NCBI GenBank assembly: GCA_963618015.1
Contig: CAVEQS010000048.1
Span: forward strand, 1-19,144
Source: Apopatocola sp963618015
Lineage (GTDB): Bacteria; Bacillota; Clostridia; Oscillospirales; Oscillospiraceae
DNA: 19,144 nucleotides
Direction of reading: 5' to 3'
Shown here in pieces: positions 7,253-14,104 of this stretch; the first letter of the stretch is position 1; every line of letters begins with the position of its first letter. A program made the translations under genes and the position numbers. Under the pieces are notes generated by a model that searched no databases, had not been told where the DNA came from, and worked only from the letters and a program-made list of their open reading frames with translations.

Positions 7253-8731
7253 TTATATGATTATGCAAATCAGAGAGCCACCGCCCTCGTTGACAATGCG
7301 TGTGAGCGTTTGCTGAAGCTTTGCCTGCGCGTTAACGGGCATCTGCCGGAGCTTTGTGATCACACCTTCGCTCGCGATGTCGTAGAGCGATTTTCCGAAG
7401 ATGTTCGACTCCCAGATACGGCTCGTGTCTCCCTCAAACCCCTGAAGGAGGAAGTTGATGATCTGCTCCGAGGCCTTTTCGCCGCCGAGTGCCGGGCTTA
7501 CTTCGGTTTCGATGTTTGCCATGATCATATGAATGGATGGTGCAGACGCTTTAAGCCGCACGCCGTAGCGTCCTCCCTGCCGGACGATCTCCGGCTCTTC
7601 AAGCTTCAGCTCATCCGGCGAGGGTACAACGATCCCGTATCCAGTCTCGCGGACATCCTTCAGCGCGCTGCTGATGCGGTCGTATTCGTTCTTAATGCCG
7701 CGCATTTCGGTCAGAAGTGCCATCAGGTCGCCGTCATCCCGGATGGCGAAGCCGGATTGTTCGCTGATCGTCTGATAATAGAGCGCTCTCGGCAGCTCCA
7801 CGCGGATATCCGCCGTGCCGCAGCCCATTTGCAACGCCAGAACGGAGACGGAGAGAACGTTTTCCGCTTCACCGAGTGCATCCGCCATTGGGTAAATATC
7901 CCGAATACGCTGTACGCTCTGTGCTGATGCGCGGACGCCGTTATAAAGCGACGCGCGCAGCGGGTGCTCGATCGGCAACGCATCGACCCAGCTCGGCAGG
8001 AACACATCCAACTCCGAGAGCGGAAATTCACACAACGCCGATTTGAGAATCTCACAAATATCGTTATCTGTCAGTTCCAGGCAGTTTACGCAGACACAGC
8101 CGGTGCCGTATTTATCGCAGATCGACCGGCAAAGCGCCTTGGCGTTTTCCGAGTTCGGTTCGGCGCTGTTGAGGACAACGGTAAACGGTTTTCCGATTTC
8201 CTGCAGTTCGCGGATGACACGCTCCTCCGCCGGGACATAGTCCTCGCGGGGGATCTCGCAGATCGTACCGTCGCACGTGACGACGAGGCCAATCGTTGAG
8301 TGTTCGGCGATGACCTTATAGGTTCCCTGCTCCGCCGCCTCCGTAAGAGAAATTTCCTTATCGAACCACGGCGTTGTTACCATGCGTTCTACACCGTCTT
8401 CAAACTGCCCGGAAGCACCCTTGACCATATACCCGACGCAGTCGATGAGCCGGACGGAGAGATCGGTATCCTCGCCGAGACGGATCGTCACCGCCTCTTC
8501 CGGGATAAATTTCGGCTCCGCCGTCATGATGGTGCGTCCGGACCCGCTCTGCGGCAGCTCGTCGCGGGCGCGTTCTTTCCGATAGACATTGTCAATGCGC
8601 GGAATGACAAGCGTTTCCATGAAACGCTTGATGAAGGTGGACTTGCCCGTGCGGACAGGCCCCACAACACCAAGATATATATCTCCGTCCGTGCGGAGAG
8701 CGATGTCCTCGTAAATCGTTGATTCAGCCAC
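7253..8731 (-). CDS. spoIVA: Stage IV sporulation protein A (spore coat morphogenetic ATPase)
   Basis: This is a 492-aa protein, the same length as B. subtilis SpoIVA. It polymerises by ATP hydrolysis on the forespore surface and forms the coat basement layer. The N-terminal TRAFAC-type ATPase domain has Walker A GPVRTGKST (24-32, with K30) and a Walker B-like RLIDCVG (D97). These positions match the residues studied in B. subtilis. The threonine pair at 70-71 is T-A here rather than T-T. The C-terminus ends in GGGSLICIII. The GTG at 8731 is chosen because AGGGGG lies 7 nt upstream and it yields the family N-terminus. A sigma-E-like promoter precedes it and a terminator follows it. Confidence 0.96.
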   Translation of the reverse strand: MAESTIYEDIALRTDGDIYLGVVGPVRTGKSTFIKRFMETLVIPRIDNVYRKERARDELPQSGSGRTIMTAEPKFIPEEAVTIRLGEDTDLSVRLIDCVGYMVKGASGQFEDGVERMVTTPWFDKEISLTEAAEQGTYKVIAEHSTIGLVVTCDGTICEIPREDYVPAEERVIRELQEIGKPFTVVLNSAEPNSENAKALCRSICDKYGTGCVCVNCLELTDNDICEILKSALCEFPLSELDVFLPSWVDALPIEHPLRASLYNGVRASAQSVQRIRDIYPMADALGEAENVLSVSVLALQMGCGTADIRVELPRALYYQTISEQSGFAIRDDGDLMALLTEMRGIKNEYDRISSALKDVRETGYGIVVPSPDELKLEEPEIVRQGGRYGVRLKASAPSIHMIMANIETEVSPALGGEKASEQIINFLLQGFEGDTSRIWESNIFGKSLYDIASEGVITKLRQMPVNAQAKLQQTLTRIVNEGGGSLICIII

Positions 8732-8761
8732 GGTCAGACCCCCTGTACATGATTTCAATGC

Positions 8762-8790
8762 ATCCTATGGGGATAAGCCGGCAAATATGC
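8762..8790 (-). promoter_or_regulatory. Sigma-E-like promoter of spoIVA
   Basis: The minus strand shows GCATATT (8784-8790), a full match to the B. subtilis sigma-E -35 consensus KMATATT. A 14-bp spacer and CATAGGAT (8762-8769) follow, the latter matching 6 of 8 of CATACAHT. It lies in the 64-bp gap after the Nif3-like gene. Mother-cell sigma-E control of spoIVA is established in B. subtilis. Confidence 0.7.
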
Positions 8791-8795
8791 TTGTT

Positions 8796-9563
8796 TTAGA
8801 ATCTGAATCCGCGCGAGAGCGGCCCCTGCAGCCGCGAAAGGCACACATCGATCTCCGGGAAGCCCAGCCGCAGCATTTCCGCGAGCGGCGGCATGACGAC
8901 GTTTTCGGTGGCAAAATGGCCGCCTTCGATGAGATTGAGCCCAAGCTCCGCACCGTCGATCCATTGATGATGCTTGATCTCACCGGTCAGGACTGTGTCG
9001 CAGCCGCGGCGCGCGGCCTCATAGAGAATATCGCCGCCCGCGCCGCCGCAGAGCGCCAGATACTCCACAGGCCGCCCGGCATCATAAAAGCGCATGTCCG
9101 GCGCAGAGAGTGCCGTGCGCGTCTGGGCGAGAAAATCCGAAAGCGGCATCGCCTCCGGCAGCCGGCAGAAGCAGCCGATGTCCGGCGTATACTCTGGCTC
9201 TTCCCCGCCGACGGCGTTGGCCAGTGCCGTGTTCACGCCGCCTTCCAGAGCGTCAAGATTCGTATGGAGACAGATTGCGGAGAGATTTCCCTGCAAAAGG
9301 GCAATGACGCGCTTTGCATCCGGCGTATCGTCGCAGACGCGGCGCAGCGGTGTAAAAATGACCGGGTGATGCGAAACGATTAATTCCGCGCCGAGCGACA
9401 GCGCTTCCTCTATCGCCTGCTGCGTAATGTCCAGCACGACGAGCACGCGGCTCACCTCGCGCTCGGGAAATCCGCAGAGAAGTCCTACATTATCGAAGTC
9501 AAGCTTCAGCGATGAAGGTACGCGCTCTTCGAGATAATCGGCAATTTCACGAACCGTCGCCAT
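8796..9563 (-). CDS. Nif3-like dinuclear metal centre protein
   Basis: This is a 255-aa protein of the NIF3/YbgI/YqfO family, the short form without the inserted middle domain of YqfO. Metal ligands expected for the family are visible: H65 and H66 (IVSHHPVIF), D104 (HTNLDALEGGVN), and H216 with E220 (EGGHFATE). Databases often call this family GTP cyclohydrolase I type 2, but its physiological role is not settled. It overlaps the end of trmK by 17 bp and has a strong AGGAGG site. The trmK-nif3 pairing is common in Firmicutes. No terminator separates it from spoIVA. Confidence 0.93.
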   Translation of the reverse strand: MATVREIADYLEERVPSSLKLDFDNVGLLCGFPEREVSRVLVVLDITQQAIEEALSLGAELIVSHHPVIFTPLRRVCDDTPDAKRVIALLQGNLSAICLHTNLDALEGGVNTALANAVGGEEPEYTPDIGCFCRLPEAMPLSDFLAQTRTALSAPDMRFYDAGRPVEYLALCGGAGGDILYEAARRGCDTVLTGEIKHHQWIDGAELGLNLIEGGHFATENVVMPPLAEMLRLGFPEIDVCLSRLQGPLSRGFRF

Positions 9564-10257
9564 GATATGTCCTCCTCATTTCTGCAATGTCCGCCGCGGC
9601 CAGCCGCAGCGCAGTCAAACGCTCGCGGTCGGTTTCCCGTTCCGAACGCTCCAGTCCCCGAATGGCGGTCTCGAGACGTTTTTCCTGCTCGGACAGCATA
9701 TCCGGAAAGAGCGGGTCAGCGGAGAGCAGCGAATACTTGCCGCAGTACATTTCCCCAGACGTCAAATTATCCGGCGCCCCCGCCTGCACGACGAGAATGG
9801 CATAGAGCCGTCCGGCGTCACGTACAAGGCGCTCAGTACAGATGGAAAGACCGAGCGACGGCAGCGCAGCACGCAGCTCCTCCGGACGCGACATCGGCTG
9901 CAAAAGAAGCAGTGCGCCATCGCACGCCCAAGGCGCAGCGCGGAGAATGCCGGCGATATTCTCTCCCCCCATACCAGCGATCACGACCGTATCGGCGCTG
10001 CCCGGCGAAACGCCTGTCAGGCCGTCACAGAGGATGCAGGAAAGGTTCTGTACCCCGGCGCTATAGGCGTTTTCCTTCGCGCGGGAGAGCGGGCCCGGAC
10101 GGATATCTGTAGCAACGGCGCTTTGAATTTTGCCATCCAGCAAAAGACGAATGGGAAGCAGTGCATGGTCTGTTCCGACATCGGCAAGGTGTGCACCGTC
10201 TGGCACAAGTGCAGCGATTGCCGCGAGACGCGGCGGTAATTTAAATGTATGATCCAT
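9547..10257 (-). CDS. trmK: tRNA (adenine(22)-N1)-methyltransferase TrmK
   Basis: This is a 236-aa SAM-dependent methyltransferase of the TrmK (YqfN) family, which makes m1A22 in tRNA. The N-terminal SAM-binding segment LADVGTDHALLPI (24-36) and the family motif IAGMGGENI (93-101) are visible. The frame stays open far upstream, but those residues are antisense to other elements. The ATG at 10257 gives the family N-terminus (LPPRLAAIAALVP). No Shine-Dalgarno is visible, and the start lies only 12 nt from a strong hairpin terminator, so how it is expressed is unclear. The downstream Nif3-like gene overlaps by 17 bp. Confidence 0.92.
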   Translation of the reverse strand: MDHTFKLPPRLAAIAALVPDGAHLADVGTDHALLPIRLLLDGKIQSAVATDIRPGPLSRAKENAYSAGVQNLSCILCDGLTGVSPGSADTVVIAGMGGENIAGILRAAPWACDGALLLLQPMSRPEELRAALPSLGLSICTERLVRDAGRLYAILVVQAGAPDNLTSGEMYCGKYSLLSADPLFPDMLSEQEKRLETAIRGLERSERETDRERLTALRLAAADIAEMRRTYHGDGS

Positions 10258-10269
10258 ATAGCAATTATG

Positions 10270-10306
10270 AAAAACGGCGAGGACGAAATGTGCCCTCGCC
10301 GTTTTT
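10270..10306. terminator. Bidirectional hairpin terminator between the DUF1858 gene and trmK
   Basis: Perfect 13-bp arms, AAAAACGGCGAGG and CCTCGCCGTTTTT, enclose an 11-nt loop. A run of five T follows the GC-rich stem on either strand. On the minus strand it follows the DUF1858 gene stop by 9 nt. Confidence 0.85.
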
Positions 10307-10315
10307 ACTCCTTTT

Positions 10316-10522
10316 TCAGCCCTGAGCCGCGATGAACTCGTTGACCTTCTCGACAAACTTATCGACGTCGACGCCGTGCGCAGCGCAGGCTTCCTCGACG
10401 TTCTCGCCGCTCGCCATGGCGCAGCCCATGCAGTGCATGCCGATCGCCTGGAACATCGGCGCAACGAACGGAGCATTCTCCATGATCTCGGCAATCAGAG
10501 TAGACTTTTCAATCTGGTACAT
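10316..10522 (-). CDS. DUF1858 small redox disulfide protein
   Basis: This is a 68-aa protein with the DUF1858 / hybrid-cluster-associated redox-disulfide pattern. It shows an IAEIMENAP start, then HCMGC (C31, C34), with a third cysteine at C46. Full-length, single-domain members of this size are typical in anaerobes. They are thought to take part in thiol or metal chemistry, but no reaction is established. AGGAGG lies 7 nt before the ATG. It has its own strong sigma-A-like promoter and is boxed by terminators on both sides, so it is probably an independent, well-expressed unit. Confidence 0.9.
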   Translation of the reverse strand: MYQIEKSTLIAEIMENAPFVAPMFQAIGMHCMGCAMASGENVEEACAAHGVDVDKFVEKVNEFIAAQG

Positions 10523-10552
10523 TGTTTGGCCTCCTAAGAAGTGTATAGATGT

Positions 10553-10581
10553 ATTATACCCAGGATGTTTCCATTTTTCAA
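10553..10581 (-). promoter_or_regulatory. Strong sigma-A-like promoter for the DUF1858 gene
   Basis: The minus strand shows TTGAAA (10576-10581), a 17-bp spacer and TATAAT (10553-10558), followed by AGGAGG and the start codon. It lies just beyond the terminator of the zinc-ribbon gene. Confidence 0.8.
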
Positions 10582-10601
10582 CCGGTTTCGACGAAATTGA
10601 G

Positions 10602-10640
10602 AAAAAGAAAACAGGAGCGGATATCCGCTCCTGTTTTCTT
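10602..10640. terminator. Long perfect palindromic terminator after the zinc-ribbon gene
   Basis: An 18-bp perfect palindrome half (AAGAAAACAGGAGCGGAT) occupies 10605-10622 and its complement 10623-10640. On the minus strand the GC core is followed by TTTTCTTTTT. It starts 25 nt after the zinc-ribbon stop. It should work in both directions and insulates the sigH unit from the DUF1858 gene. Confidence 0.88.
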
Positions 10641-10665
10641 GTGTCAGGTGACCCCGAACGTCAAA

Positions 10666-10947
10666 TTACTGCTGGTTCGCCTTGATCTTGGCGAAGCAAT
10701 CGCTGCAGTAGACCGGACGGTCAGACTTGGGCTCAAACGGCACGCGAGCCTCGCCGCCGCAAGCAGCGCAGGTAGCCGTGAAGTACTCACGGGGGCCACG
10801 AGCGGAGTTCTTGCGAGCGTCGCGGCAGGCCTTGCAGCGCTGGGGCTCGTTCTGGAAGCCGCGCTCCGCATAAAACTCCTGCTCACCGGCGGTGAAAACG
10901 AACTCGTTGCCGCACTCTTTGCATACCAGGGTCTTGTCCTCGTACAT
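10666..10947 (-). CDS. Small double zinc-ribbon protein
   Basis: This is a 93-aa protein with two four-cysteine clusters: C9, C12, C38, C41 and C60, C63, C81, C84. The first half (TLVCKECGNEF ... RCKACRDARK) matches the probable zinc-ribbon domain family common in Clostridia. The second half matches the CxxC-x17-CxxC type. The function is unknown; such proteins are presumed to bind nucleic acid or RNA polymerase. The ribosome site AGAGAGGATC precedes the ATG. It lies 45 bp after sigH in the same direction with no terminator between, so it is probably co-transcribed with sigH. Confidence 0.85.
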   Translation of the reverse strand: MYEDKTLVCKECGNEFVFTAGEQEFYAERGFQNEPQRCKACRDARKNSARGPREYFTATCAACGGEARVPFEPKSDRPVYCSDCFAKIKANQQ

Positions 10948-10992
10948 TTGCTGATCCTCTCTTTGATTCTGCCCTTGGGCTTGATATTGCGT

Positions 10993-11613
10993 TCAGCTTT
11001 CGCTGTTGTCGCCTGAAGAAATTATCCGGGAGAGCTTGCGCCGGATTCGCTGTACGGCGTTGTCCACCGCTTTTTCGGTTCGGCCAGTAGCTGCGGCCAT
11101 GGAACTGTAAGAATGTCCAGCCAAATATAGGGGCAGGACTTTTCTCTCAAAGGGTGACAAACACCGGGAAAATTTCTGGAAAAATTCGTCTGTGCGCTCT
11201 CTCGCCAAAACCTGCTCTTCCGGGGTACTCCGTAAATCAAGGGCCGCATACGTACCGGGGCGGGTGCCGTCACTGCCGAAAGCATCCTCCAGCGATACGC
11301 CGCTGTTGAGAGGGGTGTGCTTCATACAAGAGGCTGATTTGATGGCGCTGAAAATCCGATGCCGGATGCACAGCTCCGCATACGCCTTAAAAGGGACGCC
11401 CTGCGAAGGCCTGTACTCCCGGATCGCAGAGAGAAGGCCGAGCATTCCCTCCTGCGTAAGATCTTCGCTGTCTCCTCCGGCAAGAAAATATGGTCTTGCG
11501 CAGATGCGGACAAGCTGATTATACCGAGCGGCTAAAGCATCTTCTGCTCCGGCAGAGCCGGAAACGGACATTTGCTGAAGCTTCTCATCGCTGAAGCACT
11601 GAAAATCTTCCAT
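10993..11613 (-). CDS. sigH: RNA polymerase sigma-H factor (Spo0H-like)
   Basis: This is a 206-aa sigma-70-family factor. Region 2 reads GGDSEDLTQEGMLGLLSAIREY, followed by FKAYAELCIRHRIFSAIKSA and KHTPLNSGVSLEDA, the hallmark of SigH/Spo0H. Region 4 includes LSPFERKVLPLYLAGHSYSSMAA and TEKAVDNAVQRIRRKL. SigH drives entry into sporulation and stationary-phase genes in Firmicutes. A near-consensus sigma-A promoter ends about 23 bp before the ATG, leaving a short leader without an obvious Shine-Dalgarno but with a T7 run before the ATG. A long inverted repeat abuts the -35 box. Confidence 0.9.
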   Translation of the reverse strand: MEDFQCFSDEKLQQMSVSGSAGAEDALAARYNQLVRICARPYFLAGGDSEDLTQEGMLGLLSAIREYRPSQGVPFKAYAELCIRHRIFSAIKSASCMKHTPLNSGVSLEDAFGSDGTRPGTYAALDLRSTPEEQVLARERTDEFFQKFSRCLSPFERKVLPLYLAGHSYSSMAAATGRTEKAVDNAVQRIRRKLSRIISSGDNSES

Positions 11614-11635
11614 AAAAAAACCATTTTATAAACGG

Positions 11636-11664
11636 ATTATATTAGTTTTTACCAACAAAGTCAA
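11636..11664 (-). promoter_or_regulatory. Near-consensus sigma-A promoter of sigH
   Basis: The minus strand shows TTGACT (11659-11664), a 17-bp spacer and TATAAT (11636-11641). This is one of the best promoter matches in the window. Confidence 0.85.
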
Positions 11665-11704
11665 GAGAATTGTAAAATAATTATGAAGTTATTTTCCAAT
11701 TCTC
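11665..11704. repeat. Interrupted 16-bp inverted repeat abutting the sigH -35 box
   Basis: The arms GAGAATTG (11665-11672) and CAATTCTC (11697-11704) continue inward, after one mismatch, as AAAATAA and TTATTTT around an 8-nt loop. It starts directly next to the sigH -35 and lies 9 nt after the ruvB stop. As RNA on the minus strand it lacks a U-tract, so it is a poor classical terminator. It could be an operator or a 3'-end stabilising structure. Confidence 0.6.
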
Positions 11705-11712
11705 CGCGGTAT

Positions 11713-12756
11713 TTACAGGCTGAGCTGCTGCTGGCCGTGAAAAGGGATGCCGAGATGCTCATACGCCTTCTGTGTAACACAGCGTCCCCGCGGCGTCCGC
11801 GTGAGAAAGCCCTGCTGGAGCAGATACGGCTCATAGACGTCCTCGAGCGTGACCGATTCCTCGTTGATCGTCGCCGCCAGCGTTTCCACGCCGACCGGGC
11901 CGCCGGAATAGTATTCAATGATGCTGCGCAGCATACGCCGGTCGAGCGCATCAAGACCAAGATGATCGATTTCCAGACGGTTGAGTGCCTTGTCCGCCAC
12001 ATCTCTCGTTATTACGCCGTTCGCCGTGACCTGCGCAAAATCTCGCACGCGGCGCAGAATTCGGTTTGCAATACGCGGCGTGCCGCGGCTGCGGCGGGCG
12101 ATCTCGTCCGCACCGGCGGATTCGATTTGAATGCCAAGGATCCCGGCGCTTCGCTCCACGATGCGGCGAAGCTCTTCCGGCGTATAGAGCTCCAGACGAA
12201 GAATAACGCCGAAGCGGTCGCGCAGCGGCGCAGAGAGCTGGCCGGAGCGAGTTGTCGCGCCGATGAGCGTGAATTTCGGAAGATCCAGCCGAATGGAGTT
12301 CGCAGAAGGTCCTTTGCCGATGATGATATCGATGGCAAAGTCTTCCATTGCGGGATAAAGAATCTCCTCCACTGCGCGGTTCATACGGTGAATCTCATCC
12401 ACGAAGAGAATATCGTTCTCCTGCAAATTGGTAAGAAGCGCTGCAAGATCGCCAGGCTTCTCAATGGTCGGTCCGGAGGTGATACGCATGTTCACGCCCA
12501 TCTCGTTGGCAATAACGGCGGCCAGCGTCGTTTTACCGAGTCCCGGAGGGCCGTGGAGAAGAACGTGGTCAAGCGATTCTCCGCGCATTTTGGCTGCCTG
12601 AATGAAGATGCGGAGGTTTTCCTTTGCGCGCTCCTGCCCGATATATTCGTTCAGATAACGCGGGCGGAGCGAGCCCTCACCGGCATCCTCCGGCAGTGAA
12701 ACGGAACGGGTTATCAGTTCATTTTCCTGCTCCGCATCCGAAAAGCTGATTGCCAA
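11713..12756 (-). CDS. ruvB: Holliday junction branch migration helicase RuvB
   Basis: This is a 347-aa AAA+ motor of the RuvAB complex. It has RPRYLNEYIGQ near the N-terminus, Walker A GPPGLGKT (69-76), Walker B DEIH (120-123), the GATTRSGQLSAPLRDRFG sensor and arginine-finger region, and a C-terminal winged-helix domain ending with TPRGR. The start is TTG at 12756, 8 nt after AGGAGGT; no in-frame ATG gives the family N-terminus. It lies 16 bp downstream of ruvA in the ruvC-ruvA-ruvB operon. Confidence 0.97.
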   Translation of the reverse strand: MAISFSDAEQENELITRSVSLPEDAGEGSLRPRYLNEYIGQERAKENLRIFIQAAKMRGESLDHVLLHGPPGLGKTTLAAVIANEMGVNMRITSGPTIEKPGDLAALLTNLQENDILFVDEIHRMNRAVEEILYPAMEDFAIDIIIGKGPSANSIRLDLPKFTLIGATTRSGQLSAPLRDRFGVILRLELYTPEELRRIVERSAGILGIQIESAGADEIARRSRGTPRIANRILRRVRDFAQVTANGVITRDVADKALNRLEIDHLGLDALDRRMLRSIIEYYSGGPVGVETLAATINEESVTLEDVYEPYLLQQGFLTRTPRGRCVTQKAYEHLGIPFHGQQQLSL

Positions 12757-12772
12757 GCTGCTCCACCTCCTT

Positions 12773-13378
12773 TTACTTCATCATTTTTTTCAGTCCCTGC
12801 CGCACGATATCCTCGACGGAGAGATTCTGAATATCCAATCCTTTGAGTGCGGCGGCGATCTCGTTTCCGCCGTAGCCGAGCACGCCGAGCGCCGCCGCCG
12901 CGTCGGAGAGTTTGTCCCCGCCGGAGGCCGCCGCAGGCGTGAACGTGCCGGACGAGCCAAGACTGCCGTCCGCGCTGCCGCCGGAAAACTTATCCTTCAG
13001 CTCGAGGATCACGCGCTGCGCGATCTTTTTCCCGATGCCGGGCGCGGCCGTCAGCGCTTTCTCATTCCCCGAGAGGATGGCGAGCGAGAGCGATTCCGGC
13101 GTATTAGCAGAAAGGATCGCCTGTGCCGCCTTTGCGCCAACGCCGGAAACACCGGTCAAAAGCTCAAAGCTGCGCTTTTCTTCTACGCTCGTAAAGCCGT
13201 AAATATCAAAGCAGTCCTCCCGGATGATCGTACAGGTGTAAAACCGGGCTTTGTCGCCGATGCGGACGCGGGAGAGCGAGTTGACCGTGGTGTTGACGGC
13301 GTAGCCTACGCCGCCGCAATCGACGACCGCAACGGAGCCGTCGATCAGTGAAACGATGCCTTCTATATAGTAGAACAC
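12773..13378 (-). CDS. ruvA: Holliday junction branch migration protein RuvA
   Basis: This is a 201-aa protein that binds four-way junctions and loads RuvB. It has the OB-fold start (FYYIEGIVSLIDGSVAVVDCGGVGY), two helix-hairpin-helix motifs (LTGVSGVGAKAAQAIL and LTAAPGIGKKIAQRVI) and a C-terminal RuvB-contacting domain (SDAAAALGVLGYGGNEIAAAL). A low-complexity Gly/Ser/Ala linker separates the last two. The GTG at 13378 follows AAGGAG. The start overlaps the ruvC end by 16 bp, so the two are probably translationally coupled. Confidence 0.96.
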   Translation of the reverse strand: MFYYIEGIVSLIDGSVAVVDCGGVGYAVNTTVNSLSRVRIGDKARFYTCTIIREDCFDIYGFTSVEEKRSFELLTGVSGVGAKAAQAILSANTPESLSLAILSGNEKALTAAPGIGKKIAQRVILELKDKFSGGSADGSLGSSGTFTPAAASGGDKLSDAAAALGVLGYGGNEIAAALKGLDIQNLSVEDIVRQGLKKMMK

Positions 13379-13878
13379 AGATTTTGGTCTCCTTCCCTTG
13401 TCAAAAGCGATGTGGCACTGCGGGCATGGCAGAGCGCGATGGCGACCGCGTCCGCCGCGTCGTCCGGGCGAGGCACGGCGGTCAAATGCAGGATTCGACG
13501 CACCATGTCCATGACCTGCCGCTTTTCTGCCTTGCCGTATCCGACGACTGCCTGCTTCACCTGCATGGGTGTATATTCGTATACCGGCACGCCGCAGCGA
13601 AATGCGCAGAGCAGAATAACGCCGCGGGCATGCGCCACAGGAATGCCGGTCGTAATGTTTTTACTGAAGAAGAGCTCTTCAATAGAGATCGCGTCCGGAT
13701 TGCAGGAGCGGATCAGCTCCTCAAGATCCGTATAGATCTGATCGAGCCGCGACGAGAGCGGCGTATGCGCCGGTGTTGTGATGACGCCGCAGGAGATCAT
13801 TCTCTGCCGGACGCCGGTGGATTCCACCAGACCAAAGCCGACGGTCGCAACGCCGGGATCGATACCAAGAATTTTCAT
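13363..13878 (-). CDS. ruvC: Crossover junction endodeoxyribonuclease RuvC
   Basis: This is a 171-aa RNase H-fold resolvase that cuts Holliday junctions. Acidic catalytic residues are visible: D7 (ILGIDPG), E67-E68 (SIEELFF) and the segment PDDAADAVAIALCH near the end. The length is typical. The ATG follows AGGGGAG. It is the first gene of the ruvCAB operon, with a sigma-A-like promoter at 13903-13931. About 30 bp beyond the -35 is a terminator that belonged to the gene upstream before the insertion sequence arrived. Confidence 0.96.
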   Translation of the reverse strand: MKILGIDPGVATVGFGLVESTGVRQRMISCGVITTPAHTPLSSRLDQIYTDLEELIRSCNPDAISIEELFFSKNITTGIPVAHARGVILLCAFRCGVPVYEYTPMQVKQAVVGYGKAEKRQVMDMVRRILHLTAVPRPDDAADAVAIALCHARSATSLLTREGDQNLCSTI

Positions 13879-13902
13879 ACCGCTCCCCTTCCTATCTTAT
13901 CT

Positions 13903-13931
13903 ATTTTACCATAAAACCGGATTTCTGGCAA
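13903..13931 (-). promoter_or_regulatory. Sigma-A-like promoter of the ruvCAB operon
   Basis: The minus strand shows TTGCCA (13926-13931), a 17-bp spacer and TAAAAT (13903-13908), each 5 of 6 to consensus. The leader to the ruvC ATG is about 20 nt. No LexA-type palindrome was recognised nearby. Confidence 0.75.
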
Positions 13932-13958
13932 TGCTTTTTGTGCCGGCGATTTACGCAG

Positions 13959-13991
13959 AAAAAACGGGTTGGATGTGCTCCAACCCGTTTT
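13959..13991 (-). terminator. Hairpin terminator, formerly that of the P-type ATPase gene
   Basis: Perfect 13-bp arms, AAAACGGGTTGGA and TCCAACCCGTTTT, enclose a 5-nt loop. On the minus strand a run of six T follows the stem. No gene now ends just upstream, because the ISL3 element sits between this hairpin and the ATPase stop codon. With the element and one duplication removed, the stem would start about 20 nt after that stop. Confidence 0.85.
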
Positions 13992-13995
13992 GAAT

Positions 13996-14003
13996 GTTTT
14001 TTA
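13996..14003. repeat. 8-bp target site duplication, left copy
   Basis: GTTTTTTA directly precedes the left end of the insertion sequence and is repeated exactly at 15932-15939. Confidence 0.9.
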
Positions 14004-14026
14004 GGTTGTAAACTAAAAGTTGGGGT
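14004..14026 (+). repeat. ISL3 element left terminal inverted repeat
   Basis: This left end starts with GGTTGTAAAC and ends with AGTTGGGGT. It pairs with the reverse complement of 15909-15931 at 16 of 23 positions. Confidence 0.85.
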
Positions 14027-14058
14027 ATCTGGGAAAACCCAGGGACTCCAACTTTTAG
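14013..14058. repeat. Large hairpin at the ISL3 left end
   Basis: CTAAAAGTTGG (14013-14023) pairs with CCAACTTTTAG (14048-14058). Pairing continues inward to CTGGG/CCCAG around an AAAA loop, with one mismatch and two G-U pairs, giving about 21 bp. It overlaps the terminal repeat. No T-run follows on either strand, so it may limit readthrough translation of the transposase or form part of the transposase-binding end. Confidence 0.7.
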
Positions 14059-14104
14059 CATGTTAAAAAAATAAAAGTAGAGCATAACAGAAAAATCCTT
14101 TAAA

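Noticed and set aside
10258..10494. N-terminal extension of TrmK by 79 residues
   Set aside because: The extra residues are an out-of-frame reading of the DUF1858 gene and the terminator, and known TrmK proteins start near the ATG at 10257.
11683..12699. Long plus-strand open frame opposite ruvB
   Set aside because: It is antisense to ruvB and has composition typical of a shadow frame.
14013..14058. ISL3 left-end hairpin as an intrinsic terminator
   Set aside because: Neither strand has a T-run following the stem.
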